A stretch of 64,000 nucleotides of DNA from Siphonodentalium dalli (GCA_032622095.1 CP136062.1:139394351-139458350), one strand, 5' to 3'. Counted from the stretch's first letter, positions 22,407 to 34,009 are shown. Notes: generated from the sequence alone by a model not told the origin. Program-made: numbers and translations.

Positions 22407-23799
22407 CCATTTCATGACAGGAGCTGCAATGGTGCATCATTAAAGATCCTATGCCAGTGCATTCTCTTATATATGTGAGTTTCCCCATAGGGAGCCTTGC
22501 ATATATAAGACAATGCACTGGCTTTCAAGATTACGGTAAATGTTGTTAGGCCAATGTATTCTCTTATATATGCGAAGCTCCTTATGGGAGACTTGCATAT
22601 TAGGGTCCTGCGAATTGGAGATTTTGATCAAATCGAATATCGAATCGAATTCTGGAAATCGAATCGAATATCGAATCGAATATCGAATCGAATCATATCT
22701 GTGTGTTGCATTCTCAATTGGGCATGTTTTGTCAACGATTAGACGATTTGTGAAACGTTCTATCAACTACATGCACGAAGTTCCATCATAACTAATGTGG
22801 CGATGAACTGTCGTTTGTAATACTATTAACTTCAAATGATAATTGTCGAGAAAAAAAGGCAGATTTAAAAAAAATGTCCATGCGGCCGTCACAACGATTA
22901 ATATATAACCACTAAACGGATTATCAGAACTAAAATCACGCGAAATTTGTACAGTTTGCATGTACATGCAAAATTTCAAATCGACATTCGGAATCACCCA
23001 TTGTTATAAACTTGAAGATGCAACAACAGTCGCAGGGTAGCCTGATTATGTAGTGTTGGATGCTTCTTGGACAGATGATTCCATAGATGGTTTATTGTCC
23101 CAGATGCCTGCGATTTATACACCAGGTTGCATTCATCTCACGTGTACATCCCTGCACTATACCTGCAGCTTTATCATGTTTAAAATAAACATGAATAACG
23201 ACGGCATTTTGTCAAGTGTCAAAGAACGCTCAGAAATTGAAAGTAAACTTCAGAAGAAAACATCGCCAAAATGCACTTTTCGATGCCGGGAACACGTGTT
23301 GTTTAAATTCTCAGCTATACTACAGAATGCAGATCTGAGACGGATAGACGGCGGATAACGCTAGCGGTTGCTCAGTCTCATAGCTATTATTATTCACGCG
23401 CGTTGTCGGTCCATCGGTGATCTCCGAGCTTTTGGCTACCATGTTCAAAGCTAGAATTCAAGCGTATTTAGTAGTCCTATAGTGGCTAATTGCTGGCTAT
23501 ACTTATATCTAATATATATAATCGCGATGGATAATAAGAATTATAAGGTGCATATATACATCATTTTCTGTAATTAAATGGCACAAAAACAGCTAAGATC
23601 GATGTCCGTAAACAGCCTACTTTTCCACCAGTGTATATTCGAAATTTCGAGTTGGCAATTTCGACTCGAATTCGAATCGAATTTGACTTTCGAATCTCGA
23701 ATCGAATATCGAATATTCGCAGGACCCTATTGCATATATAAGAGAATGCATTGGCACAGGGTTTTCGCAAAACTTCAGGAAGCTCCAGTCATGGAAGGG
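22407..23799. mobile_element. Family B MITE split by a hAT element
   Basis: TTAA occurs at 22403-22406 and 23800-23803. The outer 194 and 62 bp form a normal family-B element with CCATTTCATGACAGGAGC and its mirror. Its second hairpin is interrupted by the hAT element at 22601-23729. The order of events is therefore array, then family B, then hAT. Confidence 0.9.
22601..23729. mobile_element. hAT-type element nested in a family-B MITE
   Basis: Terminal inverted repeats TAGGGTCCTGCGAAT and ATTCGCAGGACCCTA are perfect over 15 bp. An exact 8-bp target duplication, TTGCATAT (22593-22600 and 23730-23737), marks the hAT superfamily. Subterminal clusters of TCGAATCGAA and TCGAATATCG at both ends resemble transposase binding sites. 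The 1129-bp element has ORFs of at most 101 codons with no transposase similarity, so it is non-autonomous. Exact target copies indicate a recent insertion. Confidence 0.92.
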
Positions 23800-23879
23800 T
23801 TAATGTCAATGATTTGTCATCATGCCATCACTTTATTTAATATAAGATATCTAGGCACTATTGAGTAACAAAGCTTTAA

Positions 23880-24118
23880 CCCTTTCATGATGGGAGCTGC
23901 ATTGGTGCAGCATTAAAGATCCTGTCCCAATGCTATCTCTTATATATGCAAGTCTCCCATAGGGAGCCTCACATATATAAGAGAACAGTCTCATAAGGTC
24001 AAGGTAAATTGTATTATCTTATATATGCGAGGCTCCCTATGGGACACTTGCATATAATAAGAGAATGCATTGGCACAGGGTTTTCACAAAATTTCAGGAA
24101 GCTCCAGTCGTGGAAGGG
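23880..24118. mobile_element. Family B double-hairpin MITE
   Basis: TTAA occurs at 23876-23879 and 24119-24122. It begins CCCTTTCATGATGGGAGC and carries both hairpins. It lies only 76 bp from the previous family-B copy. Confidence 0.88.
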
Positions 24119-24401
24119 TTAAGATGAAATTAGGTCAAATGTTTTTGTGTAGGAAAATAAATAGTAAAATTATCAGATGGATTGTTAAGATTGTCACCTG
24201 GTGCATGCATTGATTCATGAATGCAAAATTTCTTTCTTTCATGTTTTGATTTCTTTACTACAAAATGCTAAGATAAAAATGCAAATGGTGACCGTTATTG
24301 CTAGTGGCAGAAAAATTAAGGTGGATCTCACATTAAAAATGTTTTCTGAGATGTGTCAGTTCCTTTTGAGAAATGAAACATTAGGGCAAACATCTAAGGT
24401 A

Positions 24402-24583
24402 CAGTAATGCCCTAAGTAATCAACCCCTTAACCACTGCAGAATTATGGGTAACTTTTCAGGATTTAGTCGGAAATATGGCTTGTTGCCATTCATCGGAAA
24501 GCTCTCAGTGAGAGTTTTCCGATGAATGGCAACAAGCCATAATTCTGCTGTGGTTAAGGGGTCGATTACTTAGGGCATTACTG
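24402..24583. mobile_element. Family A palindromic MITE, copy 5
   Basis: CAGTAATGCCCTAAGTAA to its mirror, TA on both sides. About 30 bp are missing from the right arm. Confidence 0.9.
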
Positions 24584-24679
24584 TATCTTGGCACTGCTGA
24601 ATATCATGGGAGGTAAGGTTTAGATTTTAGTGCCATGGACTGGCATTTTTAACATGGTATATTTTATCACTTGATGTTA

Positions 24680-25120
24680 ATCCGATTTGATGGTCCCCAT
24701 ATCATCAGATTCCAACAACAACATTTCTTGAAATACCGCTTCAGTTATCAGAATCGATTAATTGCCAAAAATAATGCTAACCACTGTCAACTATAGTATA
24801 AAATTGCCCTAAAAGTGTTATTTATCAACATTATGTTCAACGAAATTTGGCTGGATTGTCAAAAATCAAACACCCAAAGCCTCTTGATTTTAGAGTTATC
24901 CATCTTCATCCGCAATTTGGTCCAAGACCGTCAACTTTACATATATTTCCCAGGCCGGCAAATTTACATATCTCAGGAAATAACGAATTTCAAAAATCGA
25001 TATCTGATCACTCTCAGCTTTGATGGGTGGTTTCCTTGACTCGAATCAAATATTTTTTTCACCTCCAAAGACAAAGATATAGTAATTTAGAAGTGCTAAT
25101 TTGGATTATGTATCTTTAAA
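24680..25120. mobile_element. Family H element, copy 2, inverted
   Basis: Matches 49345-49745 and 27624-28030 in reverse orientation. It shares 'gataactctcagctttgatg' type phrases and ends with 'ggattatgtatctttaa'. The left boundary is approximate. Confidence 0.65.
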
Positions 25121-25489
25121 CATAATGCATAATACACATCAGATTTATATCCAGATTAGTTCCCCTGAATATCCACATGTAAAACAGCTGATCATAGTTT
25201 TGACAACAACATGCAAGTATCTTATGCCATGTCATACTAAATCTGGAGTTTTGTGTGAGAAAACTTTGGGCCTTGTCTGTCCCCAGGAAACTTTGACCTG
25301 TGATCTGATCTGGTTTATCGTAAGACACTATCGCCATCTGCATTTGCATTCCCTTGAGTCCCTGAACAGGAGTTCTTTCTCCTTAATGATGGTTTATATT
25401 TTTGTAAACATGTGCTATTTAGTTACCAGGGTATAAAATATTAGATATGAATTTGAAGACCCCTGTCCGGAAACGCTTCTATCGATTAA

Positions 25490-25765
25490 CCCTTTCATGA
25501 CTGAAGCTTCCTAAATTTTTGCGAAAACCGTCTGCCAATGCATTCTCTTATAAATGTGAGTTTGCAAAGGGAGAGTTTTAAAAGATTGTTGGGAGGGGTT
25601 TATTTTTTATAAATTGTTTATATATATATATATTTACCTTGATCTTGTAAGCCAGTGAATTATCTTATATGTGTGAGGCTTCCTATGGGAGACTCGCATA
25701 TATAAAAGAATGCACTGGCACATGATCTGTAATGCTGCACCAGCGCAGCTCCCGTCATAAAAGGG
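25490..25765. mobile_element. Family B MITE with altered middle
   Basis: TTAA occurs at 25486-25489 and 25766-25769. One hairpin arm is replaced by a ~50-bp segment (gattgttgggaggggttta) that also occurs at 26309-26350, outside any element. This looks like gene conversion or a local copy-paste. Confidence 0.8.
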
Positions 25766-25769
25766 TTAA

Positions 25770-27358
25770 TATTGATTATATTTAGAATATTTTCTGGTAT
25801 AAACAAGTGTGATTGTTTAACTAATGAACAATAGTCGTTCCTGTTAACAGTAGCTTCCATGGAACTAAATATCTGTGCCAAGTTTGAAAACAATTGACTG
25901 AAAAAAGTAGGAATACAAGCTCGAACAAAATTGCGTCCACGGATGGAAGGACTGACAAATGAGCTGATTCCAATATGCATGCCCCCCATAACTTTGTTGG
26001 GGTATAACAAGCTCGTGACAAACTGACACAAGTTCTGGTTTATGATGAACTTACAACAGGTTATCATTATGATTAATATTATTCACCCTGAGGTGTTTGA
26101 CCTGTTCATGCCCTCTGGATATTTCGTCCTTAGTTGGAACATCCAGTTTTATATTATGTTTCGCCGACGTCAAGTGTTGTTCTCGATGTCTGAGTCAGTA
26201 TGTGAGACATGTGACACGATGCAAGTGGTAAGTAGTGTTTACTGACTAGCTTTTGTGAGCATTTGATATATCCCTAATGTGTTGTTGGATTCTTGTTGTA
26301 AGAGTTTAAAAAGATTGTTGGGAGGGGTTTATTTTTTATAAATTATTTGTTGAGTGTTTTATGTCCTGTAGGGTTTAGGAGGGGTGTACCACTAGGTTAT
26401 TAATTGTCCAGTATTTGGGAGTTATATACTGACCAGGGCTTTGGCAATGTTGAGTATATTAGTTTTGGTGCATCAGTACTGTGTCATATTATACATCTTT
26501 TGGCCGTTAGAGGGCGTTTGCATGGTAGGGTAGCTTTTTTCAGTCTGATTTCAGTGACTGAAATGAAGTAGGGGTCTTTGACGTTTGCCTTTTTTAGGTA
26601 TTCTAGTCTGACCATATTCCTGAAGAGCTTAACCCAAGCGAAATCAGTAACCCACTAAACTATAAACAAAGTACTAGTATACCAAATTCTTATTGCCTAA
26701 GTTATCACACTTAACAAGCAACTTACGAGAACTCAACTCTACGAATGCTATACTAAGACAGTTAGGCTTCCCTTGCTAATCTTTAATCAGGTTATCATTA
26801 TAGTTGTGATACTGTTGAATGGCATTTTCCCATGATGGCTGTTGGGAGTTTATAATCTATTGATGCTTTGTAGTACAATGTTTAAGTTCTCCCATATTAA
26901 TTTGTCCAGTATCTAAAAAGTACATGTACTTTGAGAATCCATTATGAGTTTCATGTTCCAACCTTACCCCTAGTACTAATACCTGTAACAAATGTTTCAG
27001 CAATATTTGCCATTCTTTTCAAATCCTCCCTGGCAACAGATGGTATTTAATTTACTTTAATTATCTCAGATAATTATTCATCCATATAAGTGACCCAATT
27101 ATCCAACCTGTTACTTTCATCTCAGCATGGTACAATCTGTTTGATTCTGTTAACCAATAAAGCGTGAATAAATAATCTATTGTTCATTCAGCTGAGGCCT
27201 ACAACTCTTTGCTGACCTTGACAGTGGCCCCATGATAATATTTGAATATTAGTCATTCCGGCACCATGTGTCAGTGCATTTATGATTTGACCCCGAACAA
27301 ATTGCAACAGCATTATTCTTTGCAGGAATAATTAAATAAACCTGTTATTAATCACATA
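25770..27358. other. VAT1L intron, nothing assigned
   Basis: Contains the second copy of 'gattgttgggaggggttta' at 26309-26350. The 135-codon - strand ORF at 25660-26067 begins within the MITE and resembles nothing known. No exon was recognised. Confidence 0.45.
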
Positions 27359-27572
27359 CAATAATGCCCTAATTAATCGACTCCATAACCACAGCAGGAT
27401 TATGGGTAACTTTTCAGGATTTAGTCGGAAATATTGCTTGTTGCCATTCATCGGAAAGCTCTCGGGGGAGAGCTTTCCGATGAATGGCAACAAGCCATAT
27501 TTCCGACTAAATCCTGAAAAGTTACCCATAATTCTGCTGTGGTTATGGAGTCTATTACTTAGGGCATTATTG
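27359..27572. mobile_element. Family A palindromic MITE, copy 6
   Basis: A full-length palindrome from CAATAATGCCCTAATTAA to its mirror, centred on 'agctctcgggggagagct'. The arms are almost identical, so both strands contain the same accidental ORF. Confidence 0.9.
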
Positions 27573-27623
27573 TACAGTACTAAAAATCAAAAGAATCGCG
27601 AAAGGGGAAATTAATATATTCTG

Positions 27624-28030
27624 TTAAAGATGCATAATCCGAATTAATGCTCCTATATTACTATTTCTTTGGCTTCGGGGTTAAACAATATTTGATTCGA
27701 GTCGAGGAACCCACCCATCAAGTGATCAGATATTGATTTTTGAAGTTTGTTATTTCTCGAGATGTGCAATTATTTGTGGCCCAGAAAGAGTACGTCGTCA
27801 ATGAAGGGTCTTGGACAAAATTACAGATGAAGATGGATAACTCTAAAATCATGTGGTAATACGGCCAAATTTTTTGATACTCAGTGATAATACGGCCATA
27901 TGTAGTTGAACGAAATGCTAAATAACACGTTTTCGGAAATTTGATACCATAGTTGACAGTGGTTAGAATTATTTTGTAAATAATCGATTCTGATTAAATA
28001 AAGCGCATTTTGAAAAATGTTGCTGTTGTT
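27624..28030. mobile_element. Family H element, copy 3
   Basis: Begins TTAAAGATGCATAATCCG and carries the family interior ('ctttggcttcgggg', 'tgattcgagtcgagg'). Its right end is replaced by a family-Q fragment (28033-28110), which brings it close to the VAT1L exon at 28124. Confidence 0.7.
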
Positions 28031-28123
28031 GTATCTTGATGATAGACCGTTCCAATGTATACTTTTATAACAACTGAGTGGGAGAATCCATTTAGTATAG
28101 AAAGTGTTAATCATCTTACTCAC

Positions 28124-28179
28124 CGATTTGGCAAAACTAAAGAAACTCTTAGTTTCTCCTGTAACAACATTGGAAGAAC
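28124..28179 (-). CDS. VAT1L: VAT1L short internal exon (56 nt)
   Basis: Signals on the - strand are tgtcatttcag|GTTCTT and AAATCG|gtgagt. Two bases complete a glycine codon from the previous exon. Then come 18 codons, SSNVVTGETKSFFSFAKS. Human VAT1L has SSNMVTGETKSFFSFAKS, so 17 of 18 agree. The following exon starts WWQV as in human. A MITE ends 40 bp upstream of this acceptor. Confidence 0.97.
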
Positions 28180-28219
28180 CTGAAATGACAGAAATGGCTC
28201 GAGTTAGTTTCTGGGTGTA

Positions 28220-28395
28220 CAGTAATGCCCTAAATAATCAACTCCTTAACCACAGCAGAATTATGGGTAACTTTTCAGAATTTAGTTAGAAATATGGCTT
28301 GTTGCCATTCATCGGAAAGCTCTTTCTCACTAGATCATGAAAAATTACCCATAATTTTGCTGTGATTAAGGAGTCGATTATTTAGGGCATTACTG
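28220..28395. mobile_element. Family A MITE next to a splice acceptor
   Basis: From CAGTAATGCCCTAAATAA to its mirror with TA on both sides; the centre is partly deleted. In gene orientation its end lies 40 bp upstream of the acceptor at 28180, where a branch point would normally be. Confidence 0.9.
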
Positions 28396-29203
28396 TACCA
28401 ACATGATTATATGCCTCAGATCGAGGACATTGTCCTAAACATAATCTGAAGTAACCTACATCGATTGAGTTCAGTCTAGGACAACACACTGTGTAGGAAC
28501 TGTTACATCGGAAGTCGTTCTATCGCCGATTTGTGATGGTTCTTGACTGATTTGTGACGGTTCCTTATGATCCAAATTATACATTTTCACGAGTTTTTGA
28601 CAGTTAAATTGTGCGAGTAATAACAACGATGAAAACTGCAAATTGTGATATCTCGATCGGTTATCTCCCGATCGAGTCGGTTCTCTCCCAATTTAACCGG
28701 TTCTGTCCGGGAAATACGATGACTATTATTTGGAAGGATACGTGAAAATAACCAAGTGAACACAATGAAATATCAATTATGTTGAATTTACACCACTTAT
28801 AATCAATTTCGGTGAGTTACACTGCCTTCTTATATATAATTATGTGTCAACAGTAGTAACAGAATCGTTCACTTTATTGTGACGAAAAGCATGCAATTTG
28901 ACATGAATGGTCAATGTGAACTGCGAAGACTGATTTTTTCCCCCAACAAACCAATCATAATGGTCGAATGATTCAAAATGGCCACCACTTTTTTTCAATA
29001 TGGCCGCCACTTTTTTTTCAAAATGGCCACCACTGTTTTTTCAAAAAGTCGCATTTCAGCTTGTATTAAACTTATACGAACCACGTGACTTCCATTCCTT
29101 ATTCGAACATGGCCACTGCCCATGCAGAGGGGTTCCTATAGGTGACCCATGCCATTTCTCGGTTCCTTTATATAAAAGGTCAAACAAAGGGTGCTGTCAG
29201 TTG

Positions 29204-29305
29204 CCCCCCCCCCCCCCAAGATGCCTTAAATAGTCACCACAAACCCCACCCGATCCAAAATTGATGGCGGTCAACTGAATTTGGATCGGGGGGGGGGGGG
29301 GGGGG
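29204..29305. repeat. Poly(C)14 facing poly(G)18 in an inverted repeat
   Basis: C14 (29204-29217) and G18 (29288-29305) flank an imperfect inverted repeat with 'cccgatccaaaatt' and its mirror 'aatttggatcggg'. It would form a strong hairpin and may be hard to sequence. Confidence 0.85.
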
Positions 29306-29829
29306 TGTTTATGGTGTCTTGTGGACACATGTTTTAATTTCATTTTGTTCACAGTTGTCATTTCACCTTGAGGCAGTATGAATGATAAAGTGAGTTCCAG
29401 TCAATTTAGCCAGTCCGTGTACCAGTATATAGTTTGTAATTAAGTTCGTTTTAACTCTATTTTGGGCTTACTTGTGCAATTTGGATGCTTCATATACAAA
29501 TTAGCAGCTAAGCATATACGAGCATATTAACATTTCACTCGATGATATTTTGGATGGTTCGAGCGAAATGAAAACTATATTTAATAAAATTAAATAAATA
29601 CACATAAAACGTGGTCTATTCCCAATATGTTGGTGCACAACTCCATGACAAAACATCACAAATTAATGTAAAAAGATTATGTGCTTATTGCTTGGTTTTT
29701 TTATTTGTTCAGTCGTTCCTTGTTTACGTATAAATTTTTTATTTTTTTTACTAAATAACATTTGATATTTTAATTTGATTTATTTCATTATTTATTCCTA
29801 CGGGATCAAAATGGTTGGAAACTAAAAAT

Positions 29830-29998
29830 TGTAATCAGGTGTAATCGAAAAGTAATCAGTTACATTTTACGAAAGTAATTGTAATCGTAATCAATTACAT
29901 TTGAAAAAAATGTAATCAGTAATCGTAATCATGTAAATCAAAAGTAATTGTAATCATAATCGATTACATTGGCATGTAATCACCCCAACCCTGGCTAG
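29830..29998 (-). mobile_element. Solo end of a hAT element
   Basis: Read on the - strand it starts CAGGGTTGGGGTGATTACAT and continues with many copies of GATTACAATTACTTT and TGTAATCGATTA. This is the classic look of one hAT terminus with its subterminal repeats. No opposite end was found inside the 28487-31150 element, so it is a remnant or an incorporated piece. Confidence 0.7.
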
Positions 29999-31241
29999 AA
30001 TTGAACACATATCCCACCAGGAACTTTCAACCACAGACCTTCATTTATCAATTAAAGTCACTTGGTGGTTTGCGCTCCAAAATACGCGTATTAATAGTTT
30101 TCCCGATATAGAAATAGTTCAATAAACACTTGAAATACCTTTCTCTGAGCAGTATAATAATGTCACAGAAAGACACATTGGAGTCATGAAAAATACAACT
30201 TTGATCCCGATGTTTGGGTTCCAAACAAAAACAAGCATTTGCATGACATTGAACAGAAAAGAGCGTTCTGTGTTAGTCTATTCTTGATATGGTAGAAATA
30301 AAGAGCCTTTGTTTCACTTCTGTACGAAAAAAAACAGCTGGAAAAAGGCTCTGACCACAGTATGTATTTCTCAGAGCATATGAGGCCGGTATATATACTT
30401 ATCAACATTTCTTGTATTTGCAACCAATCTTATACATCCTTAAAAATTACTTAGACAAAATTTGGAAGCTCGAGTGAGCCATGTCCATTTAAATTAACAG
30501 AATATCATGACAGTAGATGTCTAATTTCATTGGGTAAATTATGCGGGCATGCACGATTATATATGATCCTATACCCAACATGACTTTCAACATGTTGTAT
30601 CTGCCCCTCGAAGTGAAGGTAATGCCACTTTAATAATCTTCTGTTATAATAGATAGCTTACTATTATTTCTTAATACACTTGTTGGATTATGTAGGTAAC
30701 ATCCGCTGCAACCATTATCGGTTTTAATACGTTTGTTACACACAACTAAATGATCCCAAAGTGCAGAAATCGTTCGAATAAATATCATGTAAAGAACCGT
30801 CACAGCCGTGATTACCTTGAAATAGAACCGTAACACTCATAAAGCTATTACAGAAGATACACAGGTACAATTTAAACTCAGTGTTCGTCGAATTTCAGTG
30901 ATTGTATGTTGTATGATTGTATCGCTATATCCGAGTTAATTGTGATCTAAAGTTCAGGTTTCGGTAAAACGGCACTTATGCAGCCTCTGTTCGTTCAAGA
31001 AAGTTTAATGTATTTAAGATATATATAATTATGCGTGATTTTGTCCAGAAAATGATAATTTTTAATCATAAGGAACCGCAACAAATCAGTCAAGAACCAT
31101 CACAATACTGGCGATAGAACGACTTCCGATGTAACAGTTCCTACACAGTTGGACAACATGGTTGAAGTGTTTTCCTCTCAAGAATCTGAGCAATATTATG
31201 AAGAGATAACAGGTTGAGATATCAATACTTCATATTCTTAA

Positions 31242-31465
31242 CGCTTTCATAGCTGTGCTGGTACAGCATTAAATATTCTGTGCCAGTGCATTCTCTTATA
31301 TATGCGAGTCTCCAATAGGGAGCTTTGCATATATCAGAGAATGCACTGGCTTACAAGGTTAAGATAAATATTGTTAGGTCAATGTATTATCTTATATATG
31401 CGAGGCTCCCTATGCATTTGCACATGGTTTTCGCAAAATTTTAAGACGCTCCAGTAATGGAAGGG
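31242..31465. mobile_element. Family B MITE, shortened right hairpin
   Basis: TTAA occurs at 31238-31241 and 31466-31469. The left hairpin is complete and the right one has lost one arm. Confidence 0.82.
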
Positions 31466-31511
31466 TTAAACAGAAAATTCACCAATCGATTCAAAGATGT
31501 ATTCTCTTTAA

Positions 31512-33085
31512 CCTTTTGAACCCTGGCCCCCCGCAATGATCGACACCCTGACCTTGGGCTCCCAGTGGTATTTTGACTTATTGTTGGCAGTGTTTAGGCG
31601 AAAATGTTGTTTATGTTCAAGTGGTGTCACATGTCTCAAACTTTAGAGGTATGTTCCCCATGGACCACTGATTATTTGCAGATCTGGTTACATTGCCACA
31701 TGGTCACTCCCTGGTAACAGTTGCTAGGCAACTACCCGATATTGAAAGTAAAATACAATTATAGCTTTTATCATTGTAATTCGGCCCAAGGAAATGGCGT
31801 TTTTGATGCAGTCAATACCCTAAATGTGAAACTGTAGATATATCTGACCAGAAGAGTGAACCTAACTTGTATTTAAGGGTAGAAATGGTTGCTAAGCAAA
31901 TACCCCAAATGATCGAATGACACCATTGCCCTGTGTATTTAATTGTATTATGCCCCAATTTAGACATTCCTTGTCATGCACATGGTGATGGTTATGTTCA
32001 AATGGTGCCAAAGGTCTGAAACTGTACAGTTATGTTCCCAAGGACCATGGAGTATTTTTAAGATTGGTATACTTTGCCACACGATCACTCCCGGGGCCTG
32101 GAAACGGTTTCTATGCAATTACTTGGAATTGAAAGTAATATGCATTTATAGCTTACAGCGTCGTAATTCCGCGCTAAGAAACTGCGTTTTCTATGCAGTC
32201 AATACCATATTGTGAAATTTGAGATATATATATATCTGTTCAGAAAGAGTGAACCCAACTTGTATTTAACGGTATTAATGGTTGCTAAGCACATACCCCC
32301 AGGTGATCGAATGACACTTCTTCCCTGTGCATTCAATGGTATTATGTCCCATTTTAGACATCGCCTATGGGCACGGTGATGGTCATGTTCAGATGGTGCC
32401 ACAGGTCTTAAACATTACAGGATTGCTCAATAATGCACGATTTGACACGTGTTTATAATGCGCATGCGCAAGCAGATCGGACTAGATGGTATTGTAACCA
32501 TGCAACCCTTTCCACAGGACCACTCTGGTGCAATGTTGAAACTTGCAATTGTATAATGCAAATTGATACACTATGGGGATCCTTGATGATATTGTATCAT
32601 TATGCAAAAACCCATACATTTATCATTATATCCTAGCTATGCGCATGCGCAAACAAATTGACTCAAATAAGTGACTGCGCCATCCTCACATACACCAGAA
32701 CACTGATTATGTATACAAGAATAATTTAAACCCAGAAGATTGATCGAAATGGTGTCTTTCTACAATCCCGCGAACCGCTCAACAATGTAGAGCATTACGC
32801 GAATCGCTTCAAATAAGGTACGTTTGTTGAATTCTGCGCTGTGAGCATGCACATATTTTCCTACCCCAACTAGTCGGCAACAAAACCATATGCATGCACC
32901 CATGGCACTGCTGAAGTTCCTGGGGATCATTTACATAGACATAAGTGGATATACCAATGGTTACAACACATACAAACATGATACATATGTTTATGTCACT
33001 GGATGCTCATGGCCGCAAAAGCGGCCAGCCGGGTGTATGAACGTTTTCTGGCTGGCCGCTTTTGTGGCCAGTCGGATTCAAAGGG
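31512..33085. mobile_element. TTAA-flanked 1.6-kb element with 390-bp tandem repeats
   Basis: TTAA occurs at 31508-31511 and 33086-33089. The ends CCTTTTGAACCC and the complement of CCCTTTGAATCC are similar. A ~390-bp unit repeats from about 31600 to 32410 (two units and the start of a third), each with 'tatgttcaa(g/a)tggtg', 'gccaca(t/c)g(g/a)tcactccc' and 'ggttgctaagca'. The right end holds a 60-bp perfect-stem hairpin (gcggccag...ctggccgc). No transposase ORF is present. Confidence 0.7.
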
Positions 33086-33169
33086 TTAATGAATAAACAG
33101 TATTCTCAAAAACCTGCTGAAATTTATTTTTTTGCGGTGTAATAACAGGTCTGGTCATTGACAGTATTA

Positions 33170-33325
33170 CCACTATCATAACTGTGACCATATCAAAAAT
33201 TGATATATGATAACTCTGAGCTTTGATGGGGTGGGTTCCTCGACTTGAATAACATTTGTTAACCCCTGAAGCCAAACTAATAGTAATTTAGGAGCATTAA
33301 TTCCGATTATGAATAATTAAATGTG
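33170..33325. repeat. Family H fragment
   Basis: Carries 'gataactctgagctttgat' and 'ttaggagcattaattccgat', the right third of a family-H element in the same orientation as 24680-25120. Confidence 0.65.
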
Positions 33326-33581
33326 GAATATGCTTTAATATTATGTGTTATATGAATTTGCTGATTGTAATTGCTGAATGTTACGCTTAGTATAGGAGTA
33401 GGAGTCTTAGCAATTCAAAGAGGGTGGCAATTGATATATCACTTGCAACCAAAAGCAAATAAGTCCCTGGAGCGTGCATTAAATCATATTTTCACTAACC
33501 TAACAGTTTCAGGTTATCCAATTCACCATGGAATACACTATTCTACAAAAATAGATACTGAAGAACAGCATTTTTACTCAC

Positions 33582-33685
33582 CATATAATATATATTTCCC
33601 CATTGGTTTCAACAGTGATATTCCTTTATTGGCATCTTCACCACATAGGCAATCTAATACGATATCAACACCTTCTGGGGATACT
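33582..33685 (-). CDS. VAT1L: VAT1L exon within the Rossmann domain
   Basis: Signals on the - strand are tttgtgcttgcag|AGTATC and TTATATG|gtgagt. One base completes a lysine codon from the previous exon; 34 codons follow, VSPEGVDIVLDCLCGEDANK then GISLLKPMGKYILY, and one base starts the glycine completed in the next exon. Human VAT1L reads SAEGVDIVLDCLCGDN in this place. The segment is the cofactor-binding fold's central strands. A family-A MITE begins 65 bp upstream of the acceptor. Confidence 0.97.
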
Positions 33686-33749
33686 CTGCAAGCACAAACA
33701 TAAATGTCATAAATACTCTAATTGAACCAGCAATCGGATTAAGCTTATA

Positions 33750-33900
33750 CAGTAATGCCCTAAATAATCGACTCCTTAACCACAACATAATTATGGGTAA
33801 TTTTTCAGGATTTAGATGGAAATATGGCTTGTAGCCATTCATCCGAAAGCTAGCTCAGTGAGAGCTTTCCAATGAATGGCAACAAGCCATATTTACGAAA
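33750..33900. mobile_element. Family A MITE, truncated, close to a splice acceptor
   Basis: The left arm and centre are present. The right arm stops at 'aagccatatttacg'. It starts 65 bp upstream (gene sense) of the exon at 33582-33685. Confidence 0.85.
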
Positions 33901-34009
33901 ATATAGTTACTGAAAATATATATAATTAGGAAAGAAAGGACTCGCTACTCAGTGCAACACCGTGCGTGTGGATGAAAAGGATGTTTTTATGTAGTAATCG
34001 GATAACAAA

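Larger units (their letters stand above)
16340..24400. repeat. Degenerate tandem array invaded by MITEs
   Basis: A ~60-bp phrase, 'ggtgacagtatgcagtgatcat' shortened to GACAGTATGCAGTGATCAT plus 'ctggtgggataaatattaaa' and 'gtggctcc', recurs near 16360, 16540, 17310, 17680, 17740, 17800, 17870, 18680, 19565, 21915 and 22290. A larger ~300-bp unit ('gattgtcacc', 'cccattgatttatcagtgcaaag', 'aagataaaaatgtaa') recurs near 19400, 21830, 22190 and 24190. At least ten transposons have landed between units. The array fills most of a 12-kb VAT1L intron. Confidence 0.75.
28487..31150. mobile_element. 2.7-kb TIR transposon, hAT-like, non-autonomous
   Basis: About 95-bp terminal inverted repeats start ACTGTGTAGGAACTGTTAC at both ends (28488 onward and the complement of 31149). 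They share 'ggaagtcgttctatcgcc' and 'gatggttcttgactgattt'. The flanking 8-bp repeat GGACAACA (28479-28486 and 31151-31158) is exact. The superfamily is inferred as hAT from target length only. No transposase was recognised; the interior holds nested pieces, poly(C)/poly(G) tracts and an old hAT end. Confidence 0.85.

Noticed and set aside
25660-26067. 135-codon open frame on the - strand
   Set aside because: It begins inside a family-B MITE and has no conserved motif.
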